Source of the DNA: Butyrivibrio sp. FCS014
Lineage (GTDB): Bacteria; Bacillota; Clostridia; Lachnospirales; Lachnospiraceae
DNA length: 64,000 nt
Reading direction: 5' to 3'
Assembly: GCF_000526935.1 (NCBI RefSeq)
Contig: NZ_JAHA01000019.1
Span: 1,054,001 to 1,118,000 of the forward strand
Shown here: positions 26,047 through 35,667 of the stretch, in pieces
Numbering within the stretch: position 1 is the first letter of the stretch
Layout of the letters: every line of letters starts with the position of its first letter
Program-made: the position numbers and the translations under genes
The notes under the pieces: generated by a model
Seen by the model: only the letters and a program-made list of their open reading frames with translations
What the model was told of the DNA's origin: nothing
Databases searched by the model: none

Positions 26047-26075
26047 ATTATACATTTTTATAGGTTATAATTCAA
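26047..26075 (-). promoter_or_regulatory. Promoter of the YfhO operon
   Basis: TTGAAT (26075-26070) and a perfect TATAAT (26052-26047) are 17 bases apart on the minus strand. Transcription would begin near 26040, about 33 bases before the TTG start. The -35 box lies in the last codons of a transposase relic, so the promoter spans the junction between mobile-element debris and the operon. Confidence 0.75.
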
Positions 26076-26285
26076 TGGCAGGAAGGAAAAAGCCGCAAAC
26101 ACAGCTGTAGGATCTACCTGCTTGAAGCGATAGCAGTCTTCAAGTATACGCTGGAATATCTGCTCAAAAAGATCTGTATCCATAAATCTTCTTGTGTAGT
26201 TCTTTCCAATTGTTGTATCAAAAGTGTGCTCTTTCTCTTTAGGCCCATACGAAGCTTGGTGCCCTAATGCTCGGCGAAATACTTG
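26058..26285 (-). mobile_element. Relic of an IS1182-like DDE transposase
   Basis: An open frame that includes DTTIGKNYTRRF and DTDLFEQIFQRIL, then ECYRF-like and VDPTAVFA segments. From memory these match the region of IS1182-family transposases just before the first catalytic aspartate (VFVDATHVKA). The homology breaks off at about 26094, before that aspartate, and runs into unrelated codons with a stop at 26058. Both ends of the element are missing. It cannot be functional. Confidence 0.6.
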
Positions 26286-26384
26286 CTAGCATATGCATAT
26301 AATCTGGGCAAGTCTTCTCCTGAACTTAGGTATAAATACTATGTGGTACTTACACTCCCATTTAGAGTGTGATAAACTATTCAT
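26286..26384 (-). mobile_element. Relic of an IS200/IS605 TnpA transposase
   Basis: Thirty-two codons begin MNSLSHSKWECKYHIVFIPK and FRRR, the typical start of IS200/IS605 Y1 transposases, then leave the family and hit TAG at 26286. The following frame is the IS1182-like relic, so the two elements were joined by deletion or insertion. The HUH and tyrosine catalytic residues are absent. No RNA-guided TnpB or omega-RNA is seen. Confidence 0.75.
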
Positions 26385-26413
26385 GTCTTTTGGAGCTTAC
26401 CTGATTCCCCGTA

Positions 26414-27484
26414 TTATTTTCCCAATTCCTGCACAAGACCACCAATCACTTCATCAACATTATCCGCAGTCACTATTGTACCAAAGGGTACAACTGTCGC
26501 CACACTACACGCCTCTGAAACTGAGTTCATACGCTCATTGTCATTTCCAAACAGCACCTTCTCCATCTCCCGCCCAACGTAGGGCCTAAAATGCGATGCA
26601 TCGAAATAATACATTGCCTCCCTTGTATACGCATTTAATCCGGAAAAGCAATAGTAATCTGTTACTGACGCGAGATCTGTCAAGAAATCCAAGTACCCGT
26701 TATCAACTCCCTGTCTATATGTACTTTCCAAAACAGGACTCGTGATCACAAGAAGCTCAATTCCATTCTCATCGCAAAACTCCTTCAACCGGCGCACTGA
26801 CTCAACTGAAGTCGATGCCTCCGTATACTCTAGTGATCTCTCTGGCTCAAACATATTGGTCGGGCTACCTATTGCCATATCTGTGTTAGCCTCACCAACG
26901 CCATATTCATAGAATAAGGATTTCTTCAACAACACTTCACTTCCTTCTTCAGCCAGATCATTCTCAATCACCGCAGGCAACAACTTTAAGAGTGGTTTTT
27001 GCTTGATGTATGCATAATAAAACTTTAGCGGGTTCTCCTCGTAGGTCTGATAAGTAGCAAATATAAGATCACCTGTGCCCTCAAAAGCATTTCTCCACAT
27101 AGAAATCTCATCCACAAGAATAACCAGCTCTTCAATCTTCACTCCATTATCCAGAAAAGTCCTTACCGTCTGATAGTTTTCCTCCGGACATCCCATAGCG
27201 TAAGTCATGTTATACCAATGAAGTTTCTGTCCTTCCGGCCCCATCTTCGGGAGTCCGTCTAATGGCAAATTTCCTGCTCTGGAAGACCCCAAAACAAATG
27301 CATTAAACCTATCCTTATTATTCAAAACATACTTTGTCTTAATAAAGTTTTGATTTGGTGTTACATAAGTAAGTCTGATATTGTCTACATGGAACACGTT
27401 ATATGCATCAATATAAATGCTAGCCCCCAAATAGATAAACGCAGGTATAATAAAAAGACAAAGCTTAGCCAATAGTTTCTTCAT
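26414..27484 (-). CDS. SGNH-like membrane-anchored protein, MBOAT partner
   Basis: A 356-residue protein with one N-terminal membrane segment and an outer catalytic-like domain. The nucleophile block is FVLGSSRAG (Ser at about 67-68), and near the C-terminus FDASHFRP supplies an Asp-x-x-His pair, as in SGNH/DltD/AlgJ-type proteins that work with MBOATs. The gene follows the MBOAT at 27501-28940 with a 16-base gap. It probably completes acyl transfer to a glycan outside the cell. Its downstream side is the transposase relic region, and no terminator was seen there. Confidence 0.82.
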   Translation of the reverse strand: MKKLLAKLCLFIIPAFIYLGASIYIDAYNVFHVDNIRLTYVTPNQNFIKTKYVLNNKDRFNAFVLGSSRAGNLPLDGLPKMGPEGQKLHWYNMTYAMGCPEENYQTVRTFLDNGVKIEELVILVDEISMWRNAFEGTGDLIFATYQTYEENPLKFYYAYIKQKPLLKLLPAVIENDLAEEGSEVLLKKSLFYEYGVGEANTDMAIGSPTNMFEPERSLEYTEASTSVESVRRLKEFCDENGIELLVITSPVLESTYRQGVDNGYLDFLTDLASVTDYYCFSGLNAYTREAMYYFDASHFRPYVGREMEKVLFGNDNERMNSVSEACSVATVVPFGTIVTADNVDEVIGGLVQELGK

Positions 27485-27500
27485 AATCTTTGCATCCCAA

Positions 27501-28940
27501 TCAGAATCTGTTATATATAAACTCTCCGCTGTTCTCCGCGCTAAAAAACAAAATCAAAAGAGCAAGTGCAAAATAGCCCCCCCACCTAATCACTGGTTTC
27601 TTGCTCTTTATTAACTTAAGCCCTGAGTTCCTATACGTAGTCCCACTAATACCCAAATATCCAACTAAAAAAACAAGGCTTAGTGCCAAATTAAATCCAT
27701 GTGGCACCATCAAAACTCTATTGACAGCAATACCATCAGCCACAATCATAGCCATTTCCGAAGGAATTCGTCCAAATGACACAATAGTATCAGCCACCTC
27801 ATGAAGGCTGTCGGATGCAAATATGATCCACCCGAAGGTTACAATAACGTAGGTCCAGAAAATCCGTAGCCATCTCCTTGGAGTACTCACAATGACATTC
27901 TTCCCGATTCCCAAAATATTCTCAATGCACAGACAAATGCCATGATACAATCCCCATACAATCCATGTAATACCTGCTCCATGCCATAGCCCGCTTACCG
28001 CAAAAGTGATCAAAGTATTCAAATTCTTGCGGAGCGCGCCAACTCTACCACCGCCTAGGGGAATATAAACAAAATCCCTTAACCAACTACTCAACGAGAT
28101 ATGCCATCTCCTCCAAAACTCGCCAATGGATACAGACAGATACGGATGATCAAAGTTTTTCCCCAACTCATACCCAAGAGCATTCGCACATCCTATCACA
28201 ATGTCGGAATAACCTGAGAAATCAAGATACAGCTGAAAAGAATACAGAAGCGCCGCCAGCAGCAAGGCCATTCCATATTTCTCTCCTTCAGCACCTCTTA
28301 CTGCCTGAATGTATGTGGCCAAATTATCCGCGATCACCAGTTTCTTTAAAAGTCCCCATCCCATAAGCCTTAGCCCATCTGTGATCTCATCATAATCGAA
28401 CACCTTATACTCCCCAAATTGTGGAAGAAGCTTTTCAGCTCTGGCAATTGGTCCACTAGACACACATGGAAAAAAACTAACGAAAAGCAATACAATCAGC
28501 GGATTCCTTTCAGCACTTAAAGTACCTTTGTACACTCCATGCGTATACGTCACCGCTTGAAGTGTAAAGAATGAAAGTCCAAGTGGAATGATCAATTCTT
28601 CTGTAGGTACATCAAATAAATCTGTCCGAAGTCCCACAAGCCTGTAAACAAGTAGAGGAAGCAATTCAAGTCCTGCAAATGCAAGAATTATCGACTTTTT
28701 ATAAGAGTGGCATCTGCCCAGAACGATCCCTGAAACATAACTTATCACCCCGATTGTTATAGGAAAAAGAATGAACCGCAGGTTGGACCAGCAGTAAAAA
28801 ACGATACTTGCTCCCAAAAGAAGGATATTAGAAATAAAGGTACAGAAGGATTTGTTTTCATTCCAAATCCTCCGTACCATATTTACGGTCAAAAATATAG
28901 CAAAAAAGAAAGTCACAAATAGCTTAGTATAAACCGGCAT
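27501..28940 (-). CDS. MBOAT family O-acyltransferase
   Basis: A 479-residue polytopic protein with the family core EFWRRWHISLSSWLRDF, YIPLGGGRVG and SGLWHGAG (His320), plus a second His at 333. LSAERNPL and SGPIARAEKLLPQF are shared with the other MBOATs here. It lies between two SGNH-like genes (26414 and 28963). The DNA looks more AT-rich than the rml block. Substrate not known. Confidence 0.94.
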   Translation of the reverse strand: MPVYTKLFVTFFFAIFLTVNMVRRIWNENKSFCTFISNILLLGASIVFYCWSNLRFILFPITIGVISYVSGIVLGRCHSYKKSIILAFAGLELLPLLVYRLVGLRTDLFDVPTEELIIPLGLSFFTLQAVTYTHGVYKGTLSAERNPLIVLLFVSFFPCVSSGPIARAEKLLPQFGEYKVFDYDEITDGLRLMGWGLLKKLVIADNLATYIQAVRGAEGEKYGMALLLAALLYSFQLYLDFSGYSDIVIGCANALGYELGKNFDHPYLSVSIGEFWRRWHISLSSWLRDFVYIPLGGGRVGALRKNLNTLITFAVSGLWHGAGITWIVWGLYHGICLCIENILGIGKNVIVSTPRRWLRIFWTYVIVTFGWIIFASDSLHEVADTIVSFGRIPSEMAMIVADGIAVNRVLMVPHGFNLALSLVFLVGYLGISGTTYRNSGLKLIKSKKPVIRWGGYFALALLILFFSAENSGEFIYNRF

Positions 28941-28962
28941 TACCCGTCCCCCAACAGCTTTA

Positions 28963-30024
28963 TCACTCCGGATAAATAACCCTTATAAAATGATCCGCCA
29001 TAAACGCATTACAGTCCGCATTAACATGTATATTATCCAATAACCAGCTGGAGCTGTTATCCTCATGAATGGTTCCATAGTAATTGTCCACAAAAGACAC
29101 ACCGGTAGCCCCTGACACATCGATCATAAACTGCAGATATGTAGTGAGCCTTCCGTTTCCGAAATCGAACCTGTCACCACTTACCAATGATCCGTCAGAG
29201 CCGTAAGCATAACACATCGGGAATGACATGCACACGATCCTTATGAAGGGATACTTCTCCTGGATCATCTTGATTCCTGCATTCAGCGCACCGCTGTATG
29301 TCACAGGATCCGAGTCATCATCAGGATTCATACCGATACGAAGGCTGATATAATCCTGCGCATCGTAGAAAACAACCAGAGTATCAACTGTGCTCATATC
29401 AAGAGCAGCCAGTGCCTCGGCATTCTTATCATATGTGGAATCCTCAAACTGCGTTGACGCTTGCACAAGCTCGCTGCAATCACCATTCACTATGCACTTG
29501 GCGACGTTATAGAAGCTGAAAGCATCGATAGGTTCACTTCCGCTTGCATCCTTAAGCGCCACAGTAGAAGCCGGGAATCCGGCATTGATCACGTTAGCGC
29601 CAAGCTTCTTCTCCACCTGCTGCGCAAATCCATTCTCGTCCTTGTAATAAGTCAGGATATCATTTCCCAGAAAAAGAATCGTCTCCTTCCCGTCATCCTC
29701 GTGAAGAGCCTTCTTGTCCTCCGGCAACAGGAATATCTGATCCAGCACCTCGACTTCAAAGCTCTCTCCTGTAACGCCCTCAGTCTTGGCAGTTCCCATG
29801 TTCCAGCGGATCAGCTTGTATGCAGAGAAGATCACAACTGCCGCAATGACCGCCAAAAGTACTATATACACCCAGGAAGGAATACCGTTCCGGTCATCTC
29901 TTCCGCCTTTGGCCCCCGCCCTACGTCCTTCACGCCTGTCATCTTCTTCGAATTCCTCACCCTGCTCGTCGAAGTCAATTTCTTCTTCAAACAGTTCATC
30001 TCTCTCGTCTCTATCTTTACTCAT
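28963..30024 (-). CDS. SGNH-like anchored hydrolase or acyltransferase with acidic N-terminus
   Basis: A 353-residue protein. The first 50 residues are highly charged (FEEEIDFDEQGEEFEEDDRR), then one membrane segment (about 50-72), then a domain with FLGNDILTYY at the place of the GDS block and DNIHVNADC near the end giving Asp and His. The nucleophile Ser of GDS appears replaced (GND), so activity is uncertain. AAGGA precedes the ATG. It sits just upstream of the MBOAT at 27501. The acidic cytoplasmic head recalls that of the GH25 protein at 19230-22883. Confidence 0.75.
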   Translation of the reverse strand: MSKDRDERDELFEEEIDFDEQGEEFEEDDRREGRRAGAKGGRDDRNGIPSWVYIVLLAVIAAVVIFSAYKLIRWNMGTAKTEGVTGESFEVEVLDQIFLLPEDKKALHEDDGKETILFLGNDILTYYKDENGFAQQVEKKLGANVINAGFPASTVALKDASGSEPIDAFSFYNVAKCIVNGDCSELVQASTQFEDSTYDKNAEALAALDMSTVDTLVVFYDAQDYISLRIGMNPDDDSDPVTYSGALNAGIKMIQEKYPFIRIVCMSFPMCYAYGSDGSLVSGDRFDFGNGRLTTYLQFMIDVSGATGVSFVDNYYGTIHEDNSSSWLLDNIHVNADCNAFMADHFIRVIYPE

Positions 30025-30053
30025 TACACATGTCCTTCCTTTTCATATCCATT

Positions 30054-31187
30054 TCACCAATCCTGCGACAGCAGCTCATCGTAGTCAAATCCTTCCACAA
30101 TTCCCCGCATCTTCCTAAGATTCTCCGCCATCTCCTCCGATGAGTGAACCTCATATTCACCGTTCTTAAAGCATTCTACCATAAATCTGTTGATGTCGGG
30201 TTTGTAATGGGAATAATCCGCATAGTTATTGAGGTCCGTGACCTCTTCCATCGTCTGGAAATAGAACAAATGCACATTGTCATACTTCAGAAGCTCATCC
30301 GCCACATACTGATACTGCGCATAAGCCGCTTCATAGAAGCCCTCCTGCTGTAGATTGTGCCAATACAAAATGCTATAGGGCGGGAAAAAGAAGTAAAACT
30401 GCGTCTCCGGGTGCTGCTCCACAAACGGCAGTATATTCTCCTTCAGATTCTCCTCCGTAGCCGGAAGCACATCATCCTTCCCGTAAGTCACCGGTGACTT
30501 CTCCGGTTCTTCATAGGTATGCATAACCCACTGTATGTTGTAGTAATCCGGTGTCCACCAGCTGAAGTATATCTCCGACAAATCTGAGCCCTTTCGCTGA
30601 ATCAACGGCCGCATGATATACTGCAGGATCACGTCCTTATTCAGCACATAATTCACATCGTTGAGCACATTGTTATCGTACAAATATCCCGGGAGCGGGT
30701 ACTTGGTCTCCATGGTATCCGCCGTCATTGTGGGAATATCCAGAGCAAAAAACACAGCTCCCATAGGATTTATCCGCCTTGCTCTCGTGTTCTCATCAAA
30801 CACTATCGACAGAATATTGTAATCATCCCTTGGATACGCCCCGCTATAACTTAGCTTCAAGGTATCATACCCCAGAATATCCCTGAAATCATCTGTATCA
30901 AAGTTAACTGTCATGGAGGACCCGATGATACATCCATTGTAGGTCATATTTTCGGCCATTCCGGGATTCTGACTCAGCTGATTGTCTACAATGTACGGAA
31001 ATCCCGGGAGCGGAGCATGATAATGGAAAAATGGATCCACATACACCACCAGTGCTGCCAATACCCCGAGCACCACCAGTACTCCCCCAATCAGTCCAAC
31101 AAATAACCTCTTGTATCTGTGAGTACCTTTGCTATCAGCCTCTTCAATATTCACTTGCAAATCCGGATTCATCAGATTCTCACTCAT
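30054..31187 (-). CDS. SGNH-like anchored protein, MBOAT partner
   Basis: A 377-residue protein with a cytoplasmic stretch of about 26 residues, one membrane segment (about 27-49) and an outer domain. CIIGSSMTVNF supplies the serine block, and NYADYSHYKPD supplies the Asp-x-x-His pair near residue 345. It follows the MBOAT at 31212-32633 by 24 bases, which fits an MBOAT/SGNH pair. Similar proteins in clostridia are often annotated as DUF1574-like or hypothetical. Acceptor unknown. Confidence 0.8.
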   Translation of the reverse strand: MSENLMNPDLQVNIEEADSKGTHRYKRLFVGLIGGVLVVLGVLAALVVYVDPFFHYHAPLPGFPYIVDNQLSQNPGMAENMTYNGCIIGSSMTVNFDTDDFRDILGYDTLKLSYSGAYPRDDYNILSIVFDENTRARRINPMGAVFFALDIPTMTADTMETKYPLPGYLYDNNVLNDVNYVLNKDVILQYIMRPLIQRKGSDLSEIYFSWWTPDYYNIQWVMHTYEEPEKSPVTYGKDDVLPATEENLKENILPFVEQHPETQFYFFFPPYSILYWHNLQQEGFYEAAYAQYQYVADELLKYDNVHLFYFQTMEEVTDLNNYADYSHYKPDINRFMVECFKNGEYEVHSSEEMAENLRKMRGIVEGFDYDELLSQDW

Positions 31188-31211
31188 TTACACTTCTATC
31201 CCAATCAATTC

Positions 31212-32633
31212 TTAGAAATTCATATACAGGAAGGTGCTCACTCCAGCAAAGCTCACCACCGACCACACCAGTAATATTCCGGTCAAAAGAGCCGTCTTCA
31301 CTCCTATACGCTCCTTCTCTGCCTTTTCTATGGCATTCGGAGCAAAGAATACAACTATAGCCGCAAACACCACGAACAGCCACAGGCAGATATCCCATGC
31401 AAAGTTCAGCTTCATTATCGGTGTCACCTTTATCACATACCAAAGCTCATCCAGCATGAAGCAAGATGATAATGCCGATGCAATAGACTTTCGTCCTCCC
31501 GTGAACATGCGCCCGATAAGCGCCAGCGCATCCCCTATTGTATTTGCTCTGAAGAATATCCAAGCCATGGTCACATAAATGAACGTAATGGCCACCTTCA
31601 CAGCCTTAGGCAGAGTCAAAGGATGGTCTTTCATCATCCTCGTCACAACATACAATACTCCGTGCAGCGCGCCCCACACAATGAACGTCCATCCGTTCCC
31701 GTGCCATAGACCGCTCACCAGGAATACCACCAGAAGGTTAATGTACATCCTCGCCATCCCCTTGCGGTTACCTCCAAGAGGAATATAAATATACTTTGTA
31801 AAAAACTTTGTCAGAGTAATATGCCATCTCTTCCAAAAGTCTATGATATTCTGTGCCTTATAAGGTGAATTGAAATTAAGCGGCAGCTCAAATCCCATCA
31901 TCTTGCAAACACCTGCTGCCATATCACAGTATCCGCTAAAATCAAAGTACAGCTGAAACGAATAGAACACAGCAACCAGCACAGCCTCAAGACTACCTAG
32001 TGTAGGGATATTGTCAAATCCCCAGTTTACAGCTTTTCCGAAGGTATCCGCCAGTATCACCTTCTTAAACAGTCCCATGGAAAAGAGATATAATCCCCGC
32101 AGAAGAACCTCATAGTCAACCTGCGCCTTCAAAGACTTCTCAAATTCATTATCATAATCAGAGTACTGCATCAGCGGCCCCTGAAGGAGTTTCGGGAAGA
32201 ACAGAATATACGATAGATATCCGGGAAGATCAAACTCCTCAATCTCTCCCCTATATAAATCCACCAGATAGGAAATCTGATTAAACGTATAGAAGCTGAT
32301 GGCCACAGGGAAGAACACACCATTGAACTTAAAGGCCAGAAGCCAGATTACATTGACCGCCACCGCAATTGCAACAAGGACCTTTCCATGATCTGCTCCT
32401 CTCCTACTTACAAGCAGCCATGCGAGTATCCCGTTCACCACGATACTCATCAGCAGTGCCAGAAGGTTCTTCCATCCGAAAGGTGCATAAAAAAGAAGGG
32501 AGCCACCGGCCACTAAGGCCTTGCACAACCCCCTCATCTTAGGATCGTCATATGAAACTTTCCTGACTGCAAAGAACACTATCAGAAAAACAGGCAAAAA
32601 TGCCAGCATAAAAACATAAGAGTTAAATAACAT
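31212..32633 (-). CDS. MBOAT family O-acyltransferase
   Basis: A 473-residue polytopic protein. The core reads DFWKRWHITLTKFFTKYIYIP with LGGNRKG, then SGLWHGNG (His311) and a second His at 324. It differs more from the other four MBOATs: WKRWHITLTKFF instead of WRRWHISLSSWL, and QGPLMQYSDY instead of SGPIERA. It may therefore use a different acceptor. It is paired with the SGNH-like gene at 30054. Confidence 0.94.
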   Translation of the reverse strand: MLFNSYVFMLAFLPVFLIVFFAVRKVSYDDPKMRGLCKALVAGGSLLFYAPFGWKNLLALLMSIVVNGILAWLLVSRRGADHGKVLVAIAVAVNVIWLLAFKFNGVFFPVAISFYTFNQISYLVDLYRGEIEEFDLPGYLSYILFFPKLLQGPLMQYSDYDNEFEKSLKAQVDYEVLLRGLYLFSMGLFKKVILADTFGKAVNWGFDNIPTLGSLEAVLVAVFYSFQLYFDFSGYCDMAAGVCKMMGFELPLNFNSPYKAQNIIDFWKRWHITLTKFFTKYIYIPLGGNRKGMARMYINLLVVFLVSGLWHGNGWTFIVWGALHGVLYVVTRMMKDHPLTLPKAVKVAITFIYVTMAWIFFRANTIGDALALIGRMFTGGRKSIASALSSCFMLDELWYVIKVTPIMKLNFAWDICLWLFVVFAAIVVFFAPNAIEKAEKERIGVKTALLTGILLVWSVVSFAGVSTFLYMNF

Positions 32634-32684
32634 CAGATATCTATCCTCTCATAAAGGTCAATTCGCACCTTGATGGCCGTATTA

Positions 32685-34124
32685 CTACTCCTCCAAGTTG
32701 GTATGCTCAACTTCAACACCTTTGTATATGTCAACATACATGTTATCGATCACATAGCCGCATTTCTCATCAAAAACCAATATACTTATCCCGTTGTACT
32801 CAGGTGTATAGTCCTGTTCTCCAACAATTATGTGAGGGAATTCCTCATTCTCTGTCTTGAAAAAATTGAAATCCACACCGCCTATCTCAGAATATTTCTT
32901 AAAATTAGACGCACCATCTGAATAGTCTTCAAAAAAACCATTCCGAATGATCCAAACTCCGCCCTTTTCATAGCTTTCCTGGTCTATACCAAGCTCAGTG
33001 ATGTATGGCATATAAATATCATCACCCAGAGCCCTGTAATTGCCATTAAGGGCAATTACCACCGTATAGTCATCAGCCATGTTCCGAAGGCACTCCAGGT
33101 ATTCCTGCAACCCACTTATTTTATGTAGAACATACATTGCCTTCCTGTCCTCAAGATAAGTCAGGTGCTTATCCCACATCTCATACCCTTTGCATCCTCG
33201 CCTATCAGGAATATCATAGTTACTAACCAAAATCTCTCCCAGTGCCCTGGTGACCTTAGATGCGCCCTCATCATTGAGGTGCCCGTCATCCCTAAAGTCC
33301 CGTGAGAAATCGATATTATACTTCTGATAATCTCTGATAAAATCTATATATTTGCACTCCTTTGCCTCAACATAGTCCCTGATAGCATTCTGCTTGGCCT
33401 GTTCATCACTACTAGCGAGATAAGGGGCCGCAAAGAACACCGGTTCGACATCATTCTGTCTGCACGAAGAGATTATGTCATCAATATTCCGTAAAGTCAC
33501 TTCACTTAACAAAGCTTTTTCGTCGGTAAACTCTATCGGCTCAATAGGGACTGTCTGGTCGCTTCCGCGGTATCCCATTATATACTCTTCCCATGCACCA
33601 AAGTCCTTAGGTTCCAGTTCCTTGTACCTCGAATGTACTATAGGCATCCTGAGCAGCATGTCTTCGACCATTTCCCTGTCAAGATCATTTTCTCCTGCTA
33701 CTCGCATTGTGTAGTCAACATATCTTGTCGAGAACCTTGAAGTAAGTGCTGACCTGTAATATGACGCCAGACTGAATTCCTCCCCAGGCAAAAGATACGT
33801 TTCAATCAACGCTACCTTTGGTTTGTTGACAGCAATTGCCTCTCTTACAAAATAGGCTGTTCCGTCTCCCTCCTGACTTCCTGCAGTAAGAGAATAGCTG
33901 GCTACTCCATTCTCTTCCCAGAGGATTCCATTGTTCACAGTGCAGGCCGCATGAGAACTGCCAAAGACAATCACATCAATAGGAACCTTAGTACTGTAGA
34001 AGTTGTCCATTCCGCCGCCACTTCCCACGTTCTTGTACCTGAGAACGTTGTAAAGTCCAGATACTGCAAGGCTTAGAAAAAGACAAAATACAATTATCTC
34101 AATTAAAAAACGATTCTTTTTCAT
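32685..34124 (-). CDS. SGNH-like anchored protein, MBOAT partner
   Basis: A 479-residue protein with an N-terminal membrane segment. VFGSSHAAC places the serine block at 55-57, and FRDDGHLNDEGASKVT gives Asp279 and His282. The last 150 residues form an additional domain. It is clearly related to the 498-residue protein at 39198-40694, with the same order of blocks. GGGAG precedes the ATG. It follows the MBOAT at 34136-35614 by 11 bases, so the two are probably translated together. Confidence 0.85.
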   Translation of the reverse strand: MKKNRFLIEIIVFCLFLSLAVSGLYNVLRYKNVGSGGGMDNFYSTKVPIDVIVFGSSHAACTVNNGILWEENGVASYSLTAGSQEGDGTAYFVREAIAVNKPKVALIETYLLPGEEFSLASYYRSALTSRFSTRYVDYTMRVAGENDLDREMVEDMLLRMPIVHSRYKELEPKDFGAWEEYIMGYRGSDQTVPIEPIEFTDEKALLSEVTLRNIDDIISSCRQNDVEPVFFAAPYLASSDEQAKQNAIRDYVEAKECKYIDFIRDYQKYNIDFSRDFRDDGHLNDEGASKVTRALGEILVSNYDIPDRRGCKGYEMWDKHLTYLEDRKAMYVLHKISGLQEYLECLRNMADDYTVVIALNGNYRALGDDIYMPYITELGIDQESYEKGGVWIIRNGFFEDYSDGASNFKKYSEIGGVDFNFFKTENEEFPHIIVGEQDYTPEYNGISILVFDEKCGYVIDNMYVDIYKGVEVEHTNLEE

Positions 34125-34135
34125 ACCCCTGCTCC

Positions 34136-35614
34136 CTAGAACTGAAAATAGATAAACTGCTTGGAATCAAAGCCTGGTCCATACTCGCCGAAAACTATCA
34201 CCATGAGCACGATCAACAGGACAAAGAATATTCTAAATACCACAAATTGTCCTGAGAGCCATGCATCAATTGCAAGCCCCCTACGCGCCCGTATAAAATC
34301 AACCAAAAGCAGAAGCAGAAGTGCTGAGACAAGTATCCACATCTCTTGAACATCAAGACCGTAACTATAAATCTTATCAGATGAAAGCAGATAAAAGTCT
34401 GGCTTGTTGAATAGCCTGTATATGAAATCTCTTGCCTGCCCAAAGGAATCCGATCTAAAGAATATCCATGCGAAGTCTGCAATCACAGTTACAACTGCCG
34501 CCCTGCATATCATGAAGCCAAAAGAGCTCCTGTTTATTTCATATTTCTCTTCAAATCTATGGACAAGGGGCCTAAAAAGTCCCTCTAAGACTTGAATCAC
34601 GCCGTGTACAAGTCCCCAGAAGACAAAAGTCCAATTAGCTCCATGCCATAAACCGCTCAGAGTAAATACTATCAGCACATTGAGATACTTTCTGGCCTTC
34701 CCCCGCCTGTTACCTCCAAGGGGTATATACACATAATCCCTGAACCACGAAGACAGCGAAATATGCCATCGCCTCCAAAAATCAGTTATGGAAGTAGCAA
34801 AATACGGAGCATTAAAGTTCTCCATAAGCTTTACTCCCATAACCCGTGCCGCACCTATGGCAATAATAGAATAACTTCCAAAGTCACAGTATATCTGTAT
34901 GCCAAACCCAAAGAAAGCCATAATTAATCCAACAGCCCCATAGAGATTGACATTATCGTAAACATTGTCAATGATAATAGCAATCCTATCCGCAATCACC
35001 AGCTTCATGAACATTCCCCAGCACATTAGGATGAGACCATCCCTTATCTGCTCCCAGTCCACAAGTTCTTTTCTCGAAACCGTGTCATACCGTTTTATCT
35101 GGCAAAGGAGATTTCCGCTTCTCTCGATAGGTCCCGCCACCAGCTGCGGAAAGAAAGACACAAACAAAGCGTAGGTTATAAAGTTGTGCTCCGCCTTCGT
35201 ATCACCCCTGTAGCAGTCTATGGTGTATCCCAACGCTTGAAATGTGTAAAAGGAGATTCCTACAGGAAGGAGCACATCCAGATATCTCGGAGTTCTACCC
35301 GTTATGAGGCTCACCGTATCGAGGGTGAAATTAAAATACTTAAAGAAGAAAAGGATGCCAAGATTAAGAGCAATGCAGAAAAACATCACCAGCTTTCTTT
35401 TGCCCACATCCACTATTTTTTCTATAAGTATAGCGCTGAAATAAGTAATCATTGTCGATCCTAAGATCAACACAATATATTTTGCCTCCCAGCACATGTA
35501 AAAGAAATAGCTGCAAGCCAGAAGCCAAAGCCTCCTTAATTTAGCAGGTATCAACCACAATATAAGTACTACTATGGGAAAAAACAACAAAAAATCAATA
35601 CTGTTAAATAACAT
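34136..35614 (-). CDS. MBOAT family O-acyltransferase
   Basis: A 492-residue polytopic protein with DFWRRWHISLSSWFRDY, YIPLGGNRRG and SGLWHGAN (His324), second His 337. VAGPIERSGNLLCQI and ENFNAPYFATS are close to the MBOAT at 40706, so these two and their SGNH partners may be a duplicated pair. No promoter is obvious upstream; LicD lies 53 bases away in the same direction. Confidence 0.94.
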   Translation of the reverse strand: MLFNSIDFLLFFPIVVLILWLIPAKLRRLWLLACSYFFYMCWEAKYIVLILGSTMITYFSAILIEKIVDVGKRKLVMFFCIALNLGILFFFKYFNFTLDTVSLITGRTPRYLDVLLPVGISFYTFQALGYTIDCYRGDTKAEHNFITYALFVSFFPQLVAGPIERSGNLLCQIKRYDTVSRKELVDWEQIRDGLILMCWGMFMKLVIADRIAIIIDNVYDNVNLYGAVGLIMAFFGFGIQIYCDFGSYSIIAIGAARVMGVKLMENFNAPYFATSITDFWRRWHISLSSWFRDYVYIPLGGNRRGKARKYLNVLIVFTLSGLWHGANWTFVFWGLVHGVIQVLEGLFRPLVHRFEEKYEINRSSFGFMICRAAVVTVIADFAWIFFRSDSFGQARDFIYRLFNKPDFYLLSSDKIYSYGLDVQEMWILVSALLLLLLVDFIRARRGLAIDAWLSGQFVVFRIFFVLLIVLMVIVFGEYGPGFDSKQFIYFQF

Positions 35615-35667
35615 CGTAATAATCCACTTTTCTAATAGTTTGCAAACAGGAAGCCTTCTTAGTGAAG

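Noticed and set aside
25864..26055. ATG start at 26055 for the small anchored protein
   Set aside because: The start codon would lie upstream of the -10 box of the promoter found there, so it would not be in the transcript.
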